DNA of 64,000 nucleotides from Paragorgia papillata (Eukaryota; Cnidaria; Anthozoa; Scleralcyonacea; Coralliidae): NCBI GenBank assembly GCA_035771165.1, contig JAWNZC010000320.1, positions 1,716,001 to 1,780,000 of the forward strand, read 5' to 3'. Shown piece by piece: positions 24,430 to 34,033 of this stretch (position 1 is its first letter; each line of letters starts with the position of its first letter). The notes under the pieces were generated by a model. It saw only the letters and a program-made list of their open reading frames with translations, ran no database searches and was not told where the DNA came from. The position numbers and the translations under genes were made by a program.

Positions 24430-24735
24430 GTTCGTTGTTTGTTTGTTTGTTTGTTTGTTTGTTTGTTTGTTTGTTTGTTTGTTTGTTTGTTTGTTTGTTT
24501 GTTTGTTTGTTTGTTTGTTCGTTTTGACATTCATTCGTTCGTTCATTCAACCCTTCATTCATTCATTCATTCATTCATTCATTCATTCATTCATTCATTC
24601 ATTCATTCATTCATTCATTCATTCATTCATTCATTAATTCATTCATTCATTCATTCATTATTCCTTTCTTCCGTCCTTCTTTCCTTCCTTCGTTCCTCCC
24701 TCCATTCACTCATTCATTTCTCAATTTTTTCTTCA
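24430..24735. repeat. (TTTG)n, (TTCA)n and pyrimidine tetranucleotide tracts
   Basis: Three adjacent microsatellites: TTTG near 24,435-24,520, ATTC near 24,540-24,660, and TTCC/TTCT-rich to about 24,735. Open frames through them are repeat translations, not genes. Confidence 0.9.
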
Positions 24736-24806
24736 TTGTACATTTTTTTGTTTTCTTGAAGGAAGTTGGAAAAAAAGATTATTTGGTGGAGAGTACAAAC
24801 GTGACG

Positions 24807-24941
24807 ATGGTGTCACTTAAGTACGTTTTATCTAGTTTTCTTGTTGTTTTAGTAGTTAAAACTCTTTCTGTTATGTCAGCCCCTTTGGCTTCTTTGATGC
24901 GTCAATTCAAATTCAGATCTTGTGCAGTTAAACTAAGATGA
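24807..24941 (+). CDS. Possible secreted micro-ORF (44 aa)
   Basis: MVSLKYVLSSFLVVLVV, then LSVMSAPLASLMRQ, then a basic tail ending CAVKLR. A hydrophobic N-terminus followed by SxA-like residues would fit a signal peptide and a short cationic peptide. The corresponding unit 2 sequence (about 35,933-36,071) has a stop after five codons, which argues against conserved coding. Unconfirmed. Confidence 0.22.
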   Translation: MVSLKYVLSSFLVVLVVKTLSVMSAPLASLMRQFKFRSCAVKLR

Positions 24942-25084
24942 AAAAACTAGAATACTTAAAAGACTATGTTGATTTACGACATTTGCTGGATATTTCACAT
25001 TTGTTTAAAAAATTTACTGAACTTTGAGTTTGTTGTGTGGTTACTCGCCTGAGTGGAATGTTGCACAGTCTTTATTAGCACAGT

Positions 25085-25450
25085 CTAGAACTTAACTATA
25101 TAAGGGAATTTTACTCATTTTTGTGTGAGCAAAATCTACTCATCTTTGAGTTGGTTGTCCAATTACTCAAAATCTGAGTAAACTTTTAATATTACTCACA
25201 ATTTTGAGTTGAATACATCTACCTGTGCTCAAAGTAAACATAAACTTGTCTTTTACTTGCATGGTGAGTAAATTTTACTCAGTTCGGTTGAGTAGAATTT
25301 ACTCACAATATATTTTTAACTCATACAAGGAGTAATCGTAATTATAGTGACTAGTGATTGAGTAGAAACTTCTTAACTCACATTTAGAGTAATATATACT
25401 CTGTATTATTAGTGCAGCTACGTATTTACTCAAAGTTGAGTAAATTAAGT
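25085..25450. repeat. TGAGTAA/TTACTCA-rich stretch
   Basis: About twenty short motifs of the form (T/A)GAGTAA or its complement are scattered at irregular spacing in both orientations over 360 bases. The same arrangement occurs in unit 2 at about 36,190-36,575. Confidence 0.6.
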
Positions 25451-25734
25451 CCAATTTAAAAATACTTTGCCGTCCGGTATACACCATAACTAAACATGAT
25501 TCTGCTCGTTAATAGTGGGTCAAAATAACTCCACGATTTGTACGCCAATATAGAAATCATTTTAGCTTCCTTGATTGAGATAAAATAATCCCAGAACCCG
25601 GGCGTAGGGCCGAAGGCCCGGAGTCTGGGAGAGGGTTCTAATCTCGGCATGCGTGGAGTTCATTTTAAACACGTGTAAAAAAAGCGAAGGAGATGTAATA
25701 TGGTTAATAAATAGTATAATAATAGTTATAAATA

Positions 25735-26609
25735 ATAATGAGCTCGAGTTGTATATGAGCTCATAGCTATTAGTTCGTATACAAGGAGAGCGAATGGTGT
25801 ATAACTGTTTTATTATATAGCCAAGCACTGTACAAGAGACAAAATTACAGCGAAATGTTTGAAACAACAAACTTCCGGCATAGGCAACTTAATACTTCCG
25901 CCATGCGTAATGATGCATTCACAAGTAGAGTTTCTCGCTGAGCTGTTCGGTAAACAGCTTCGAAATGTTGTATAAATGATGCTCGAGAGGCAAAAAATGT
26001 GTTATGCAGATCAACAAAAAAGATTAAAAGGTACCTTTATGAAGTCAAAAGGTGGGTCAGTTGTTTATATTAGCGTTGCTGTCGTGAAAAAGGTTTTGAT
26101 TTCATGCAAAAATGAAACTGAAACACCTTCGGCAGTGAAACTAAATTACTTAGTTGGTTGTTTGGGGAAAAAAAACGTGCTTTTCGCTACTCCAGATGCT
26201 TATCTAAATAAAAAAAGTCTCTTTACTGGTGATCTCCTACGAAATGTGTGTTGTAAGCTTGATTTTAACCGTGAGTTTCTTTGTTTGACAACAAATTATT
26301 ATCAACCCGTTAATCTAGTTGGGTTTTTGAAGTAAAAAGACGTAATTTTTAGGTGAACTTTTCTATTTAACATGCTAAATTGTGTATTTGTTAATGTATT
26401 TTTACACAATGTTGTTTTTTTATACATTGGTTTGAGGGTGTTGATGTTTTTCTGTATAAAATTCCGTCAATTTCAACTCTTTTCGGCAGTTTTAAAAAAA
26501 ACATGCCGCCATCTTGTTTTTCCTCTACTAGCAGGATATGAGCTGATAGCCTAGTAGTAGGGAACCAATCAGATTACGCAAAACCTCATATCCGATAGCA
26601 TGCTATATA

Positions 26610-26610
<1 letters not shown>
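25735..26610 (+). mobile_element. Palindrome-ended element, copy 2, with open ORF
   Basis: Near-identical to 19,190-20,080, with ends TATATGAGCTCATAGC and CTCATATCCGATAGCATGC. It contains the intact 119-codon frame at 25976-26335. It sits inside unit 1 of the segmental duplication, where unit 2 has a different insertion. Confidence 0.65.
25976..26335 (+). CDS. Unknown 119-aa protein carried by a repeat element
   Basis: It begins MMLERQKMCYADQQKRLKG and ends VNLVGFLK, with three Cys in the first half, three in the second, and no membrane segment. I recognise no family. The decayed counterpart near 19,460-19,800 shows the frame once belonged to the element. The stops in that copy and the short length leave coding status open. 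Confidence 0.35.
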   Translation: MMLERQKMCYADQQKRLKGTFMKSKGGSVVYISVAVVKKVLISCKNETETPSAVKLNYLVGCLGKKNVLFATPDAYLNKKSLFTGDLLRNVCCKLDFNREFLCLTTNYYQPVNLVGFLK

Positions 26611-26611
<1 letters not shown>

Positions 26612-26673
<62 letters not shown>

Positions 26674-26675
26674 AG
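26612..26675. repeat. (AT)n microsatellite
   Basis: Dinucleotide run between the palindrome-ended element and the hammerhead repeat. Confidence 0.9.
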
Positions 26676-26713
26676 GTTTGAGTACTGCCGAAAATATTGA
26701 ACGTAGTTTCTTT

Positions 26714-26741
26714 CTGACGAAGGGCGTTTGCTCGAAACGTT
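26714..26741 (+). ncRNA. Hammerhead ribozyme candidate (unit 1)
   Basis: CTGACGA, stem II GGGC/GCTC with loop GTTT, then GAAAC and GTT. Stem I is perfect: GTAGTTTCT (26703-26711) with AGAAACTAC (26742-26750). Compared with its unit 2 partner at 38,232, the stems and core are kept while the loop differs in sequence and length. Confidence 0.7.
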
Positions 26742-27555
26742 AGAAACTACATTTCAATAAGGATTTGTATTTCAACACTGCCTACGCAGCACACTACTTT
26801 TAAAAAAAGTAGTAAAGATTAGTAAATATAATAAAAATAAATTTCTCTTTATAAATACTTAAAAGTAAATTTCTCTTTATAAATACATTGGTGGCAACAA
26901 TGTCTAAATACAATAGTTGCTATATTGACAAAAGCAACAATTCTCAGTCGTATTATGACAGCTTGTTGATAAATCAACCCTTTTATCTCCGAACATTATT
27001 GTTCTTTGCATGTCAAAACAGTAATTTTCTCGTAAGTTGGCACCGTAATTAGTTCAGTCATCTTAATCTGTAAAAACGTTGAACCCAGCTAGTAAACATA
27101 TGGATATAGCTTGTGTGCTTTTATATAGCAATATAGTGTCTACAGTACTTCATCACAGCAAGTCTGTAGCTACAAGTTTAATATTTTTAATTTGGATAAC
27201 AGCTTGAGAAATGGGAACCATCTTCTCATCATTGAAGATATAAAAATGTTTTGCTTATATTCAGTTTTTAATTTTCAACTTTTTCAGATACAAAAAGTTA
27301 AACTACTTTATACTCTATGAGTCTAACTCCAAGACGAGGCTTAAACTTTGACTACACACTCACTCCAGCGACGTTTTTGACACAAACGCGGGGCACCGCC
27401 CTTTATCACTGTGTCTGTTTAGATTTAAAGTTCTGCAATTTAAACAGATATTGCCCACATGTGTTTTTGTCGGTTATTTAATAAACCTGGGAGAAAATAA
27501 TCTTACACAACTAATTGGTTGAAGCAGAATATTTGGGGTGTTTAACAATGACTTC

Positions 27556-27561
27556 TTTATT
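27556..27561 (-). terminator. Polyadenylation signal of peptide gene A1
   Basis: AATAAA within GTGATCCAATAAAGAAG, 128 bases past the stop. The same element follows A2 (39171-39176) and B1 (30817-30822); B2 has AATAGA instead. Confidence 0.6.
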
Positions 27562-27688
27562 GGATCACAAAAGGAATTATACATGTTGTTGATATCTATA
27601 TACATTCATTGAATTAAATTCGTTAACTAAATCATAAACAGAAAGTCCAAGAATCGGAATTAGTTTCTTCTTTATATTTTTAAAATAT

Positions 27689-27919
27689 TTATTTCCCTTT
27701 GGGACAAGGATAACTGCTATGCGGCTGGCAAATCATAGGCAGATAGTCTTGGTACTTCTTCATCCTTTGCAAGAAATCCACTGGCCCAATGACCTGTTCC
27801 ATCCACCTTCTTCTCAGTTTCAGACTACGGTTTGCTTTCTTCATTATTGGCAAAGCCAAACAAACGCACAGGCCCAGCAACAGTAAAAGACCAACGCTAG
27901 ACTTCTTCATGCAAACCAT
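27689..27919 (-). CDS. Secreted peptide precursor A1 (76 aa)
   Basis: Family not recognised. The signal peptide is residues 1-22 (KKSSVGLLLLLGLCVCLA). A pro-region of about 16 residues ends in RRR (36-38). A mature part then starts at Trp39 and contains VDFLQRMKKYQDYLP and a loop closed by Cys64 and Cys72. The protein ends PKGK; Gly-Lys could serve as an amidation signal. It would act outside the cell as a hormone-like, antimicrobial or venom-type peptide; which one cannot be told. The start is the only ATG in frame. A TATA-like element lies at 27991-28000, about 75 bases upstream, and an AATAAA at 27556-27561 on the minus strand. Single exon. Paralogues are at 30946, 39301, 42982 (broken) and 49249. 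Confidence 0.75.
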   Translation of the reverse strand: MVCMKKSSVGLLLLLGLCVCLALPIMKKANRSLKLRRRWMEQVIGPVDFLQRMKKYQDYLPMICQPHSSYPCPKGK

Positions 27920-28079
27920 CCTTCGTTGTGTTTTTACACTGGACAGGTCAATACCAAGTTGATAATGTTCACGATTGTTTCAGATGCTTGCTATAATATA
28001 CGCTTATCAATCATTTATTAATGCTTTTAAGTATAGTTTAGTTTAAAATAACAGAATTGCGAACAAGATGGTGAAGTGG

Positions 28080-28400
28080 CACTTGGTCGGCATAAAACGA
28101 TCGTTCGTCGCCTTTGGCTTCATTTCTGACAAATGACGGCAACAAATATGAAATATCCAGCGAATGTCGTAAATCAACGTAGTTTTTTGAAATATAGGCC
28201 TATCTGATTTACGGCTCGAATTTAACTTTACAAGACTTGCAACAACCTACGTTTATAAGAACCAAATCAACCGCTCCCCCCAGGACGGGCGAAGTTCAAA
28301 TTATCCACGTGAGCAAATACTCCAAGAATCTTGGAGTATTTAGAAATCACGTGACCAGCCTTTGCCAGGGTCTTCTCCTCTGGGTACGACGTTGTAATCT
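28080..28400. mobile_element. Unit-1-specific insertion with foldback
   Basis: Unit 2 has different sequence here. It contains AAATACTCCAAGA / TCTTGGAGTATTT as a tight palindrome. A right end, GACCAGCC...CTGGGTACGACGTTG, resembles the termini of the Mutator-like MITE at 52,012-52,530: a decayed member of that family. Confidence 0.45.
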
Positions 28401-28924
28401 TCCAGGTCGTATTATCTTTTATAATTTTCCAACGAAAATATATTTTCATTCAAATCAACTTAAATATATTTTTCCGCCAAAACTTGCTTGTCATTAACAA
28501 AGGCGGTAATGTCCTCGCACAGCGCCGAGAAGGCATTGCCGCTCTTTTGGACCTTTCAGCAACTAATGAACGTGCGCCATTTAGCATAATGTCTTGAAAA
28601 CAAGTTCAGCAATTTATTATTTGGTACATTCTAATTAGCGGTATTCACGAGCGGCGCATCTTACAAGAGATCCTCTTGGTTTACCTTATGGCTACTATTT
28701 ATTACGATACATGGATTTTTCAGTTGAGGGAACTGCGTATTTTGCGAGTATTTTGTTGTTGCTGCGATATTACAAGTACAATAGATTTAAACCCATGAGA
28801 ATGTTCCAGAAAAAAAGAAAACAAGCTAAAAACAAGGCGAAAATGTTATGCTTTTTTTTCAACAATATTTTAAAGATATAAAAAGTAACGGACAATAAAC
28901 TAAACAAAAAACATTTCGGCAAAG

Positions 28925-28927
<3 letters not shown>

Positions 28928-28995
<68 letters not shown>
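28928..28995. repeat. (AT)n microsatellite
   Basis: AT run with one phase break. Unit 2 carries a LINE tail instead at about 40,710-40,785. Confidence 0.9.
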
Positions 28996-28996
<1 letters not shown>

Positions 28997-29094
28997 TGCG
29001 CAATATGTATATGCGGATACTACTGTTTGTTTGGCTTACAAATAATGATTGAACAATGTAAATTGTTCACTAAAATTACTAAAAATGCTAGGTA

Positions 29095-29400
29095 GATTAG
29101 ATAGCCTGAGCTGGCTAAAAACTGTCTCTTAACTGTGTCTGACGCCAGATTGTTTTGCCCTGTCTATAACACAAGACAGTTTTACTCGTCAAAGGGAGAA
29201 ACATCGGACATCCTAGGCAGCAATGGGTTAACAAGTAATTAATTATTAACTTTCGTGATGACAAGTGATTAACGCATCCCTGTCTGAGCCGGCCAAAAAC
29301 GGCTTCTTTATTGTTGTACTCTATCTAACGTTATATACGATTTTACTCAAAGAGACAAAGAGAGAGCTCTCAAACATCCTAGGTAGCTAGGTAAAAAGTT
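29095..29400. repeat. Minisatellite of about 150-180 bp, two units
   Basis: The units share GCCTGAGC(C/T)GG, AAAAAC(G/T)G, TTTTACTC, CATCCTAGG and GGGTTAAC. Four units occur in unit 2 at 40,880-41,510, and an inverted cluster lies at 50,530-50,860. Confidence 0.7.
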
Positions 29401-29664
29401 GATAATACAGTTGATTCCCGAAGTGGCACGGAGGAAACAGCCATATCGAGTTTCAAATTTCTTCGCCTTAAATTTGGAACTGTTTAGGTTGCCGTAGACC
29501 TTCGCAGGCGGAAAGTTTTTATACAAAAAAAAGATTAAGAACAACGAGTAAATAGTGGCGCAGAAATGTCGATGTTACGTTTTTTAATAGAAATAGAATT
29601 TATAGTAAAATTTTCTTTCAAGCGACGATTGCTAGAAACGTATTCTGCGTAAGAAAGAGGAAGG

Positions 29665-29698
29665 GGGGGGGGGGGGGGGGGGGGGGCGGGGGGGGGGT
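29665..29698. repeat. Poly(G) tract
   Basis: About 33 G with a single C interruption, in otherwise AT-rich sequence. G-quadruplex potential; the length is also prone to assembly error. Not present at the matching place in unit 2. Confidence 0.85.
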
Positions 29699-29699
29699 A

Positions 29700-30780
29700 A
29701 ACGTGTTACAACCTAAAGGAGGTTGTTCAATTTCCATCAATTTTTTAGAGACAATGGATAAATAATATCACCTACAAAACCATGTCTGGGAATTAGATAA
29801 TTCCAAAAGCTTTTGCATTGACAGCCATTCCCGTACGTTTACTTCAATGCTGTAACTTTTCACAAGCTTGAATCGAATATCGAAAACCCCTGCCTCAAGG
29901 GATCGAATTTAAAAATAATAAAAACCTCTTTGAGTTAAAGCTTCTGAGAGGCGATCACGACATCTGTCTAGAAGGCTTGTCGTAACATTGCTGATTTATG
30001 AAAACTAAAAATCATGAGCATATATTCTTGTCGCAATGTTATATACGCTGCAATATGATATGGGGATTAAGAAATTTGCGACGTAACACGAACGCGCTAG
30101 GTATTTTAGACTGGAGGCACTCTTGAAGGTATACGGTATATTAACCTTAAAGAGACAGTGTCGGGGTGCTGATTTGCTGAAGTGTATATGCATATACATG
30201 GAGGACTTTTACATCATAACCTAGCTAAATACATGGATGATTTTATTCAAATCCCCACTCTTTGTGAAAAGTCCACAGAGTTACGAGTTGAAACGTTTAA
30301 AAAATGATATTATTGCAACGGCGATTAAGCTTTTACTTCCAAATTTGTGACATGAAGATATGGAAGACAAGAAATAAATGGAAGCTTATATACCTACTTG
30401 GAAAACGTCTGTTTTTACGTTCGTTAATGGGATTAAAAGGAAAGACCTGCATGTTTTGAAATGGCGCTGAAAGTGTTTGTTGCAGTTACTTTAGAATTCT
30501 AATTGCGGTGCTTTGACGAGTTAGCTCATGCCTGTTATGGTTCGTCCGTTTCGACCGTTTGTTCGTTTGCTAGTCGATCGTTCGTTTGTGTGGAATCAAT
30601 AGACAAACAATTTTGACGCCAAACAACCGCCTTTATAGCACTGGGTCTGTTTAGTCTTAAGTTTTTGCAAGTGAAACAGATGTTGGAATGCAGTAGTGTT
30701 TTACTGGGTTATTTAATGAACCAGTGGGAAATAATCTTATAGTTATAAAAGACTAATTGCTCGACCTGTGTCAAATGTAT
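29700..30780. other. Intergenic between peptide genes A1 and B1
   Basis: No gene seen. The right part, from about 30,440, matches unit 2 from about 42,510; the left part does not, because unit 2 carries other insertions there. Confidence 0.4.
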
Positions 30781-30945
30781 ATAAAGACTATTCGAGTGTT
30801 TAATAACAAAGATTCCTTTATTGGATCACAAAGAGAATTATACATGTTTAAATCTATGGACATCTATATATACATTTACTGAATTAAATTCATTAACTAG
30901 GTCATCAACTGAATTAGTCCAAAAGTCGGAATTAAGAGTTTTTCT

Positions 30946-31197
30946 TTATAATTTTTGAAGACTTCTTTTTCCTTTTTTGCAATTATAACCTTTATCGCCC
31001 GGCTGGCAAATCTTGTGAGGTAGATAGTCTTGGTACTTCTTGATCTTATTCAAGAATTCCACTGGCTCAATGTTCTTTTTCATCCATCTTCTTCTCAGTT
31101 TTCGACCACGGTTTGCTTCATTCATTATTGGCAGAGCAAAACAAGCGCACAGACCCAGCAACAGCAAAAGACCAACGCTAGACTTCTTCCAAACCAT
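30946..31197 (-). CDS. Secreted peptide precursor B1 (83 aa)
   Basis: Same architecture as A1: MVWKKSSVG, leucine-rich signal core to about residue 21, then LPIMNEANRG, RRR at 36-38, Trp39, IEPVEFLNKIKKYQDYLP, and a loop between Cys64 and Cys73. It differs at the end: NCKKGKRSLQKL. GKR is a classic amidation plus dibasic-cleavage signal, so the last residues would be trimmed. The ATG at 31197 is preceded by a TATA-like GTATATAGC (31271-31278) about 75 bases upstream. AATAAA follows at 30817-30822. Intact. Its unit 2 partner B2 is frameshifted. Confidence 0.75.
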   Translation of the reverse strand: MVWKKSSVGLLLLLGLCACFALPIMNEANRGRKLRRRWMKKNIEPVEFLNKIKKYQDYLPHKICQPGDKGYNCKKGKRSLQKL

Positions 31198-31270
31198 ATT
31201 GTCCTTGCGTTTTTACTGTGGGCAAGTCAACACCAAAGTGATAGTATTGAAGATTATTTCAGACGCTCTG

Positions 31271-31278
31271 CTATATAC
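31271..31278 (-). promoter_or_regulatory. TATA-like box of the peptide genes (B1 example)
   Basis: GTATATAG on the minus strand, followed by a segment GAGCGTCTGAAATAATC shared with B2 and, diverged, with the other copies. The A genes have GTATATTA at 27991-28000 and 39604-39613. The gene at 49249 has GGGTGAAAGA at this place, so its box is lost. Confidence 0.45.
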
Positions 31279-31544
31279 CTTTTGACGACCTTAGGGACTC
31301 TCGCAACGAAGCAGCAAACTTTGAGGGTTTTCATATTACTTTGGTCCCGGTCACTTGTAGCACTTAAAGCTTGTAAATAGAACGCAAATGCAAAATTACC
31401 GCCAAACAAACAAACTTAAAACTCATCGTTTGGCCTTTATTGCACCTTTAAGAAGTAAGAGGAACAGTTTAGTGTTTAGATATAACAGTTAGGATTATCC
31501 AGTACAAATAAAGGTAGTTTTTTTAAATTGCCAAAGATTACGAG

Positions 31545-31990
31545 CAAGATGGTGAAACGGGTTGGTGACCAATCAATATTAGATATGTCGTGTATTAGTA
31601 CATTCCAACTAGCTTTGTGAAAATGGCGTCTTTCGAAGAAAGCGGTAATCTTGCAAGGATATGATAATTTTAAAACAGGTGCTGATTAGTCACACCACGA
31701 ATGTCATGTATTAGTACATTCGAACTAGCTTTGTCAAAATGGCGTCTTCCAAAGAAAGCGGTAATTTTGCAAGGGATCATTTTGAAACAGGTGCTGATTA
31801 GTCACACCACGAGTGTCGTGTATTAGTACTTTCAAACTAGCTGTCAAAATGGCGGCTTCCGGAAAAAGCGATAATTTTACATGAGGTCATTTTAAAACAA
31901 ATTGCCGATTGATCACACCATGCATGCATAAGTGTCATGTACTATACATTCAAACTAGCTTGATCAAAATAGTGACTTTGAGCTTTCAAG
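31545..31990. repeat. Tandem 125-bp repeat series (four units)
   Basis: Each unit carries TGTATTAGTAC, CAAACTAGCTTTGTCAAAATG, GCGGTAAT and CTGATTAGTCACACCA. The series recurs in unit 2 (43,600-44,975, split by a Mutator-like element) and inverted at 47,800-48,380. Confidence 0.75.
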
Positions 31991-32002
31991 AAGGACGGAC
32001 TG

Positions 32003-32225
32003 TAAAAAGACCAACGCTAGCGATAGTTTTTTTTTTTTTACAATTATTCCGTTGTGTTTTTTCAGTAAGCAATTAGTCAATGGCAAATTGATAGTATTGA
32101 GGAGTATTTCAGACCTCTGTTATACCTTTCGACGGAGATTCTCGTATTGAAGCAACAAACTTTGGGGGCTTCCATATTACTTGGGTCCCTGTCATTTGTA
32201 GTACTTGAAGCTTGTAAATAAAACA
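32003..32225 (-). pseudogene. Peptide gene relic C1 (5' end only)
   Basis: The promoter and leader region of the peptide genes is recognisable (AAAGGTATAACAGAG, CTGAAATA, ATACTATCAATTTG). It continues into the start region with the initiator changed and a poly-T/A expansion. SVGLFT then runs into unrelated repeat, so the mature part is gone. Same relic in unit 2 at 44,987-45,200. Confidence 0.6.
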
Positions 32226-33404
32226 AAAATACAAAAGTTACCGCCAAACAAACAAACTGGCAAACGTTTATTAATTGTTCTTCTTGTTTATATAGCTTCG
32301 CATAAGTAATTCAGTTAAAAAAGTTTATATTAATATTCCATATGCTACAAAAGTACAATATTATTTGCGTTCGTGACACTTTTTAATTTACAGCTTGTTT
32401 TCAGGTCATTATGCCAAATGGCGCACGTTGATTGGTTGCCATGAGAGGTCCGGAAAAACGGTAGTGCTCTGTCGGCACTGTGGGAGGAATTACGCTTTTT
32501 TTAATGACTTGCATAGAAATTTGATTTGAATAGAAATGAACTTAGAATTATTAGACATTTTTGTTGGAGAATTTTAAACAACAATACGTCCTGGAACAAT
32601 TATTAGTGTTTCTTTCTATAAAAAACTACTTATTTAAAGGCGCGGATGCTTAATGAATGCTTAATTAGCAGGTGTAAACAGAAAACGAAAGAACAAGCTA
32701 AACAACAAGATCTGAGGGCGCGTATAGGATGAGTTAAAAAACGAGTAAGAAAACAAACCAAAAGCTATATAATAAATGGCTTATTATTGTTGACTTCTCG
32801 GTATTTTCAATAAACCTCGTTTCTTCGTCGCTCGGTCTGTCCGAAAATTTCAGGCAATTACTTTTCCGTACACTGACAGACCTCACACTCGGTTTTATTA
32901 AGCCTTTAGTATTATATTAGTTTAGGTTAATCTGGGAGTGTCGGGTATTTCTACTTTTTAGTTCCAACTACACCCAATTTGTCGAAAATTTAATAAGAAT
33001 TTGTAAAATATCTATCCTGTTGTTTGTGTTGTGGCATAACCATCTTTGGTTACTATATAGTAATAGAAAATCTTTAGAAAATTTCGCTTGGTTGCGAGGC
33101 CTACACGCAGGAGAACTGTATTCGATAGACGACTGTAAAACACAGGTGCTTGGCTTTACTGATGCAGGTGTCAAACTTTCTATAGGAGTTCACGTTTCTT
33201 ATTGTTTGTTTGCCTTGTATAATAGACGGTAGTTTATTAAAGTTTACGATCATTTCTTCTTAATTGACAAGTATATACGTATGATTGATTGCAACCGTTT
33301 CAAAAACTTTCCGTAATAATAAACGTGGTATATCCACAAATTCTCTCTTGTATTACTATTTGTCACCATGCAAACTTTCAAAGAATTAATATAATACAAT
33401 GAAA

Positions 33405-33670
33405 CAGCTTAAAATAATACAGTTTAGTATAAATACACAGGTGATTATAGAAAATTGCACGCGCTGATTCTCGAACTACTTCGGATTAATTCCCGATAAT
33501 CACGACTACAGCGTTTATTCAAAATGGCCGCCAGCCGATTTGTCAATGTGACAGACAGAAGAGGAAATTAACAATTTTGAAGAAAATATTTTTCCTAAAA
33601 GTACAAAAATGTGTATTTATACTAAAACAATTATTCGCCGATATTCACCTCGCCTTGGACGAATAATTGT
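33405..33670. mobile_element. MITE with inverted internal ends (unit 1)
   Basis: TTTAGTATAAATACACAGG near 33,420 and GTGTATTTATACTAAAAC near 33,610 are inverted; TTATTCGCC/GGACGAATAA follows. The unit 2 copy is at 46,190-46,470. Confidence 0.55.
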
Positions 33671-33916
33671 TGAATAATACGACATCAATGATTCTAAAAT
33701 AATACAATAAAAATAAGACAGTGACAGGGGACGGATCTAGGATTTTTTTGTGTTAGTCAAACTTTTTATGGTCCACATTTTAGATTTGGATCGCAGAAAT
33801 GCTATTTCCTGCCTTCCATGACAGCACTTTTGAACACAATCTAAACGTTTTAAATCGTATTTTCTGTGGCAAATTTTATCGAAAATGACTGGGGCAACGT
33901 GTTTAATAATAGCCAT

Positions 33917-33943
33917 ATGCTATGCTATGCTATGTTATGCTAA
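33917..33943. repeat. (CTATG)n at the end of unit 1
   Basis: Five copies here; about twenty, with CTAGG variants, at 46,736-46,835 at the end of unit 2. Confidence 0.8.
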
Positions 33944-33984
33944 ACAACAAGTTGTTCACGGTACTTTTCACACATATAGATGAG

Positions 33985-34033
33985 GTGGATAGCTTATCTA
34001 AGCCTGGAGTGTATCGCATTCCGTGTGAGTGTG
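33985..34033 (+). pseudogene. GIY-YIG (Penelope-like) fragment at the duplication junction
   Basis: It reads SLSKPGVYRIPCECG, the N-terminal GIY-type strand of a Penelope endonuclease. It ends exactly where the sequence shared with unit 1 begins. Confidence 0.55.

Larger units (their letters stand above)
23072..33943. repeat. Segmental duplication, unit 1
   Basis: From GGAATTTGTGATGCATG at 23072 to the CTATG repeats at 33943, the sequence matches 34,033-46,800 in the same order and orientation. It is broken only by insertions private to one unit. Shared content: tetranucleotide tracts, a TGAGTAA-rich stretch, a hammerhead repeat, peptide gene A, minisatellite, peptide gene B, a 125-bp repeat series, a gene-C relic, and a MITE. 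Confidence 0.85.

Noticed and set aside
24298..24759. Open frames with VCLF and SFIH repeats (also 35,536-35,952)
   Set aside because: Translations of TTTG and ATTC microsatellites; sequence and length differ between the two units exactly as microsatellites do.
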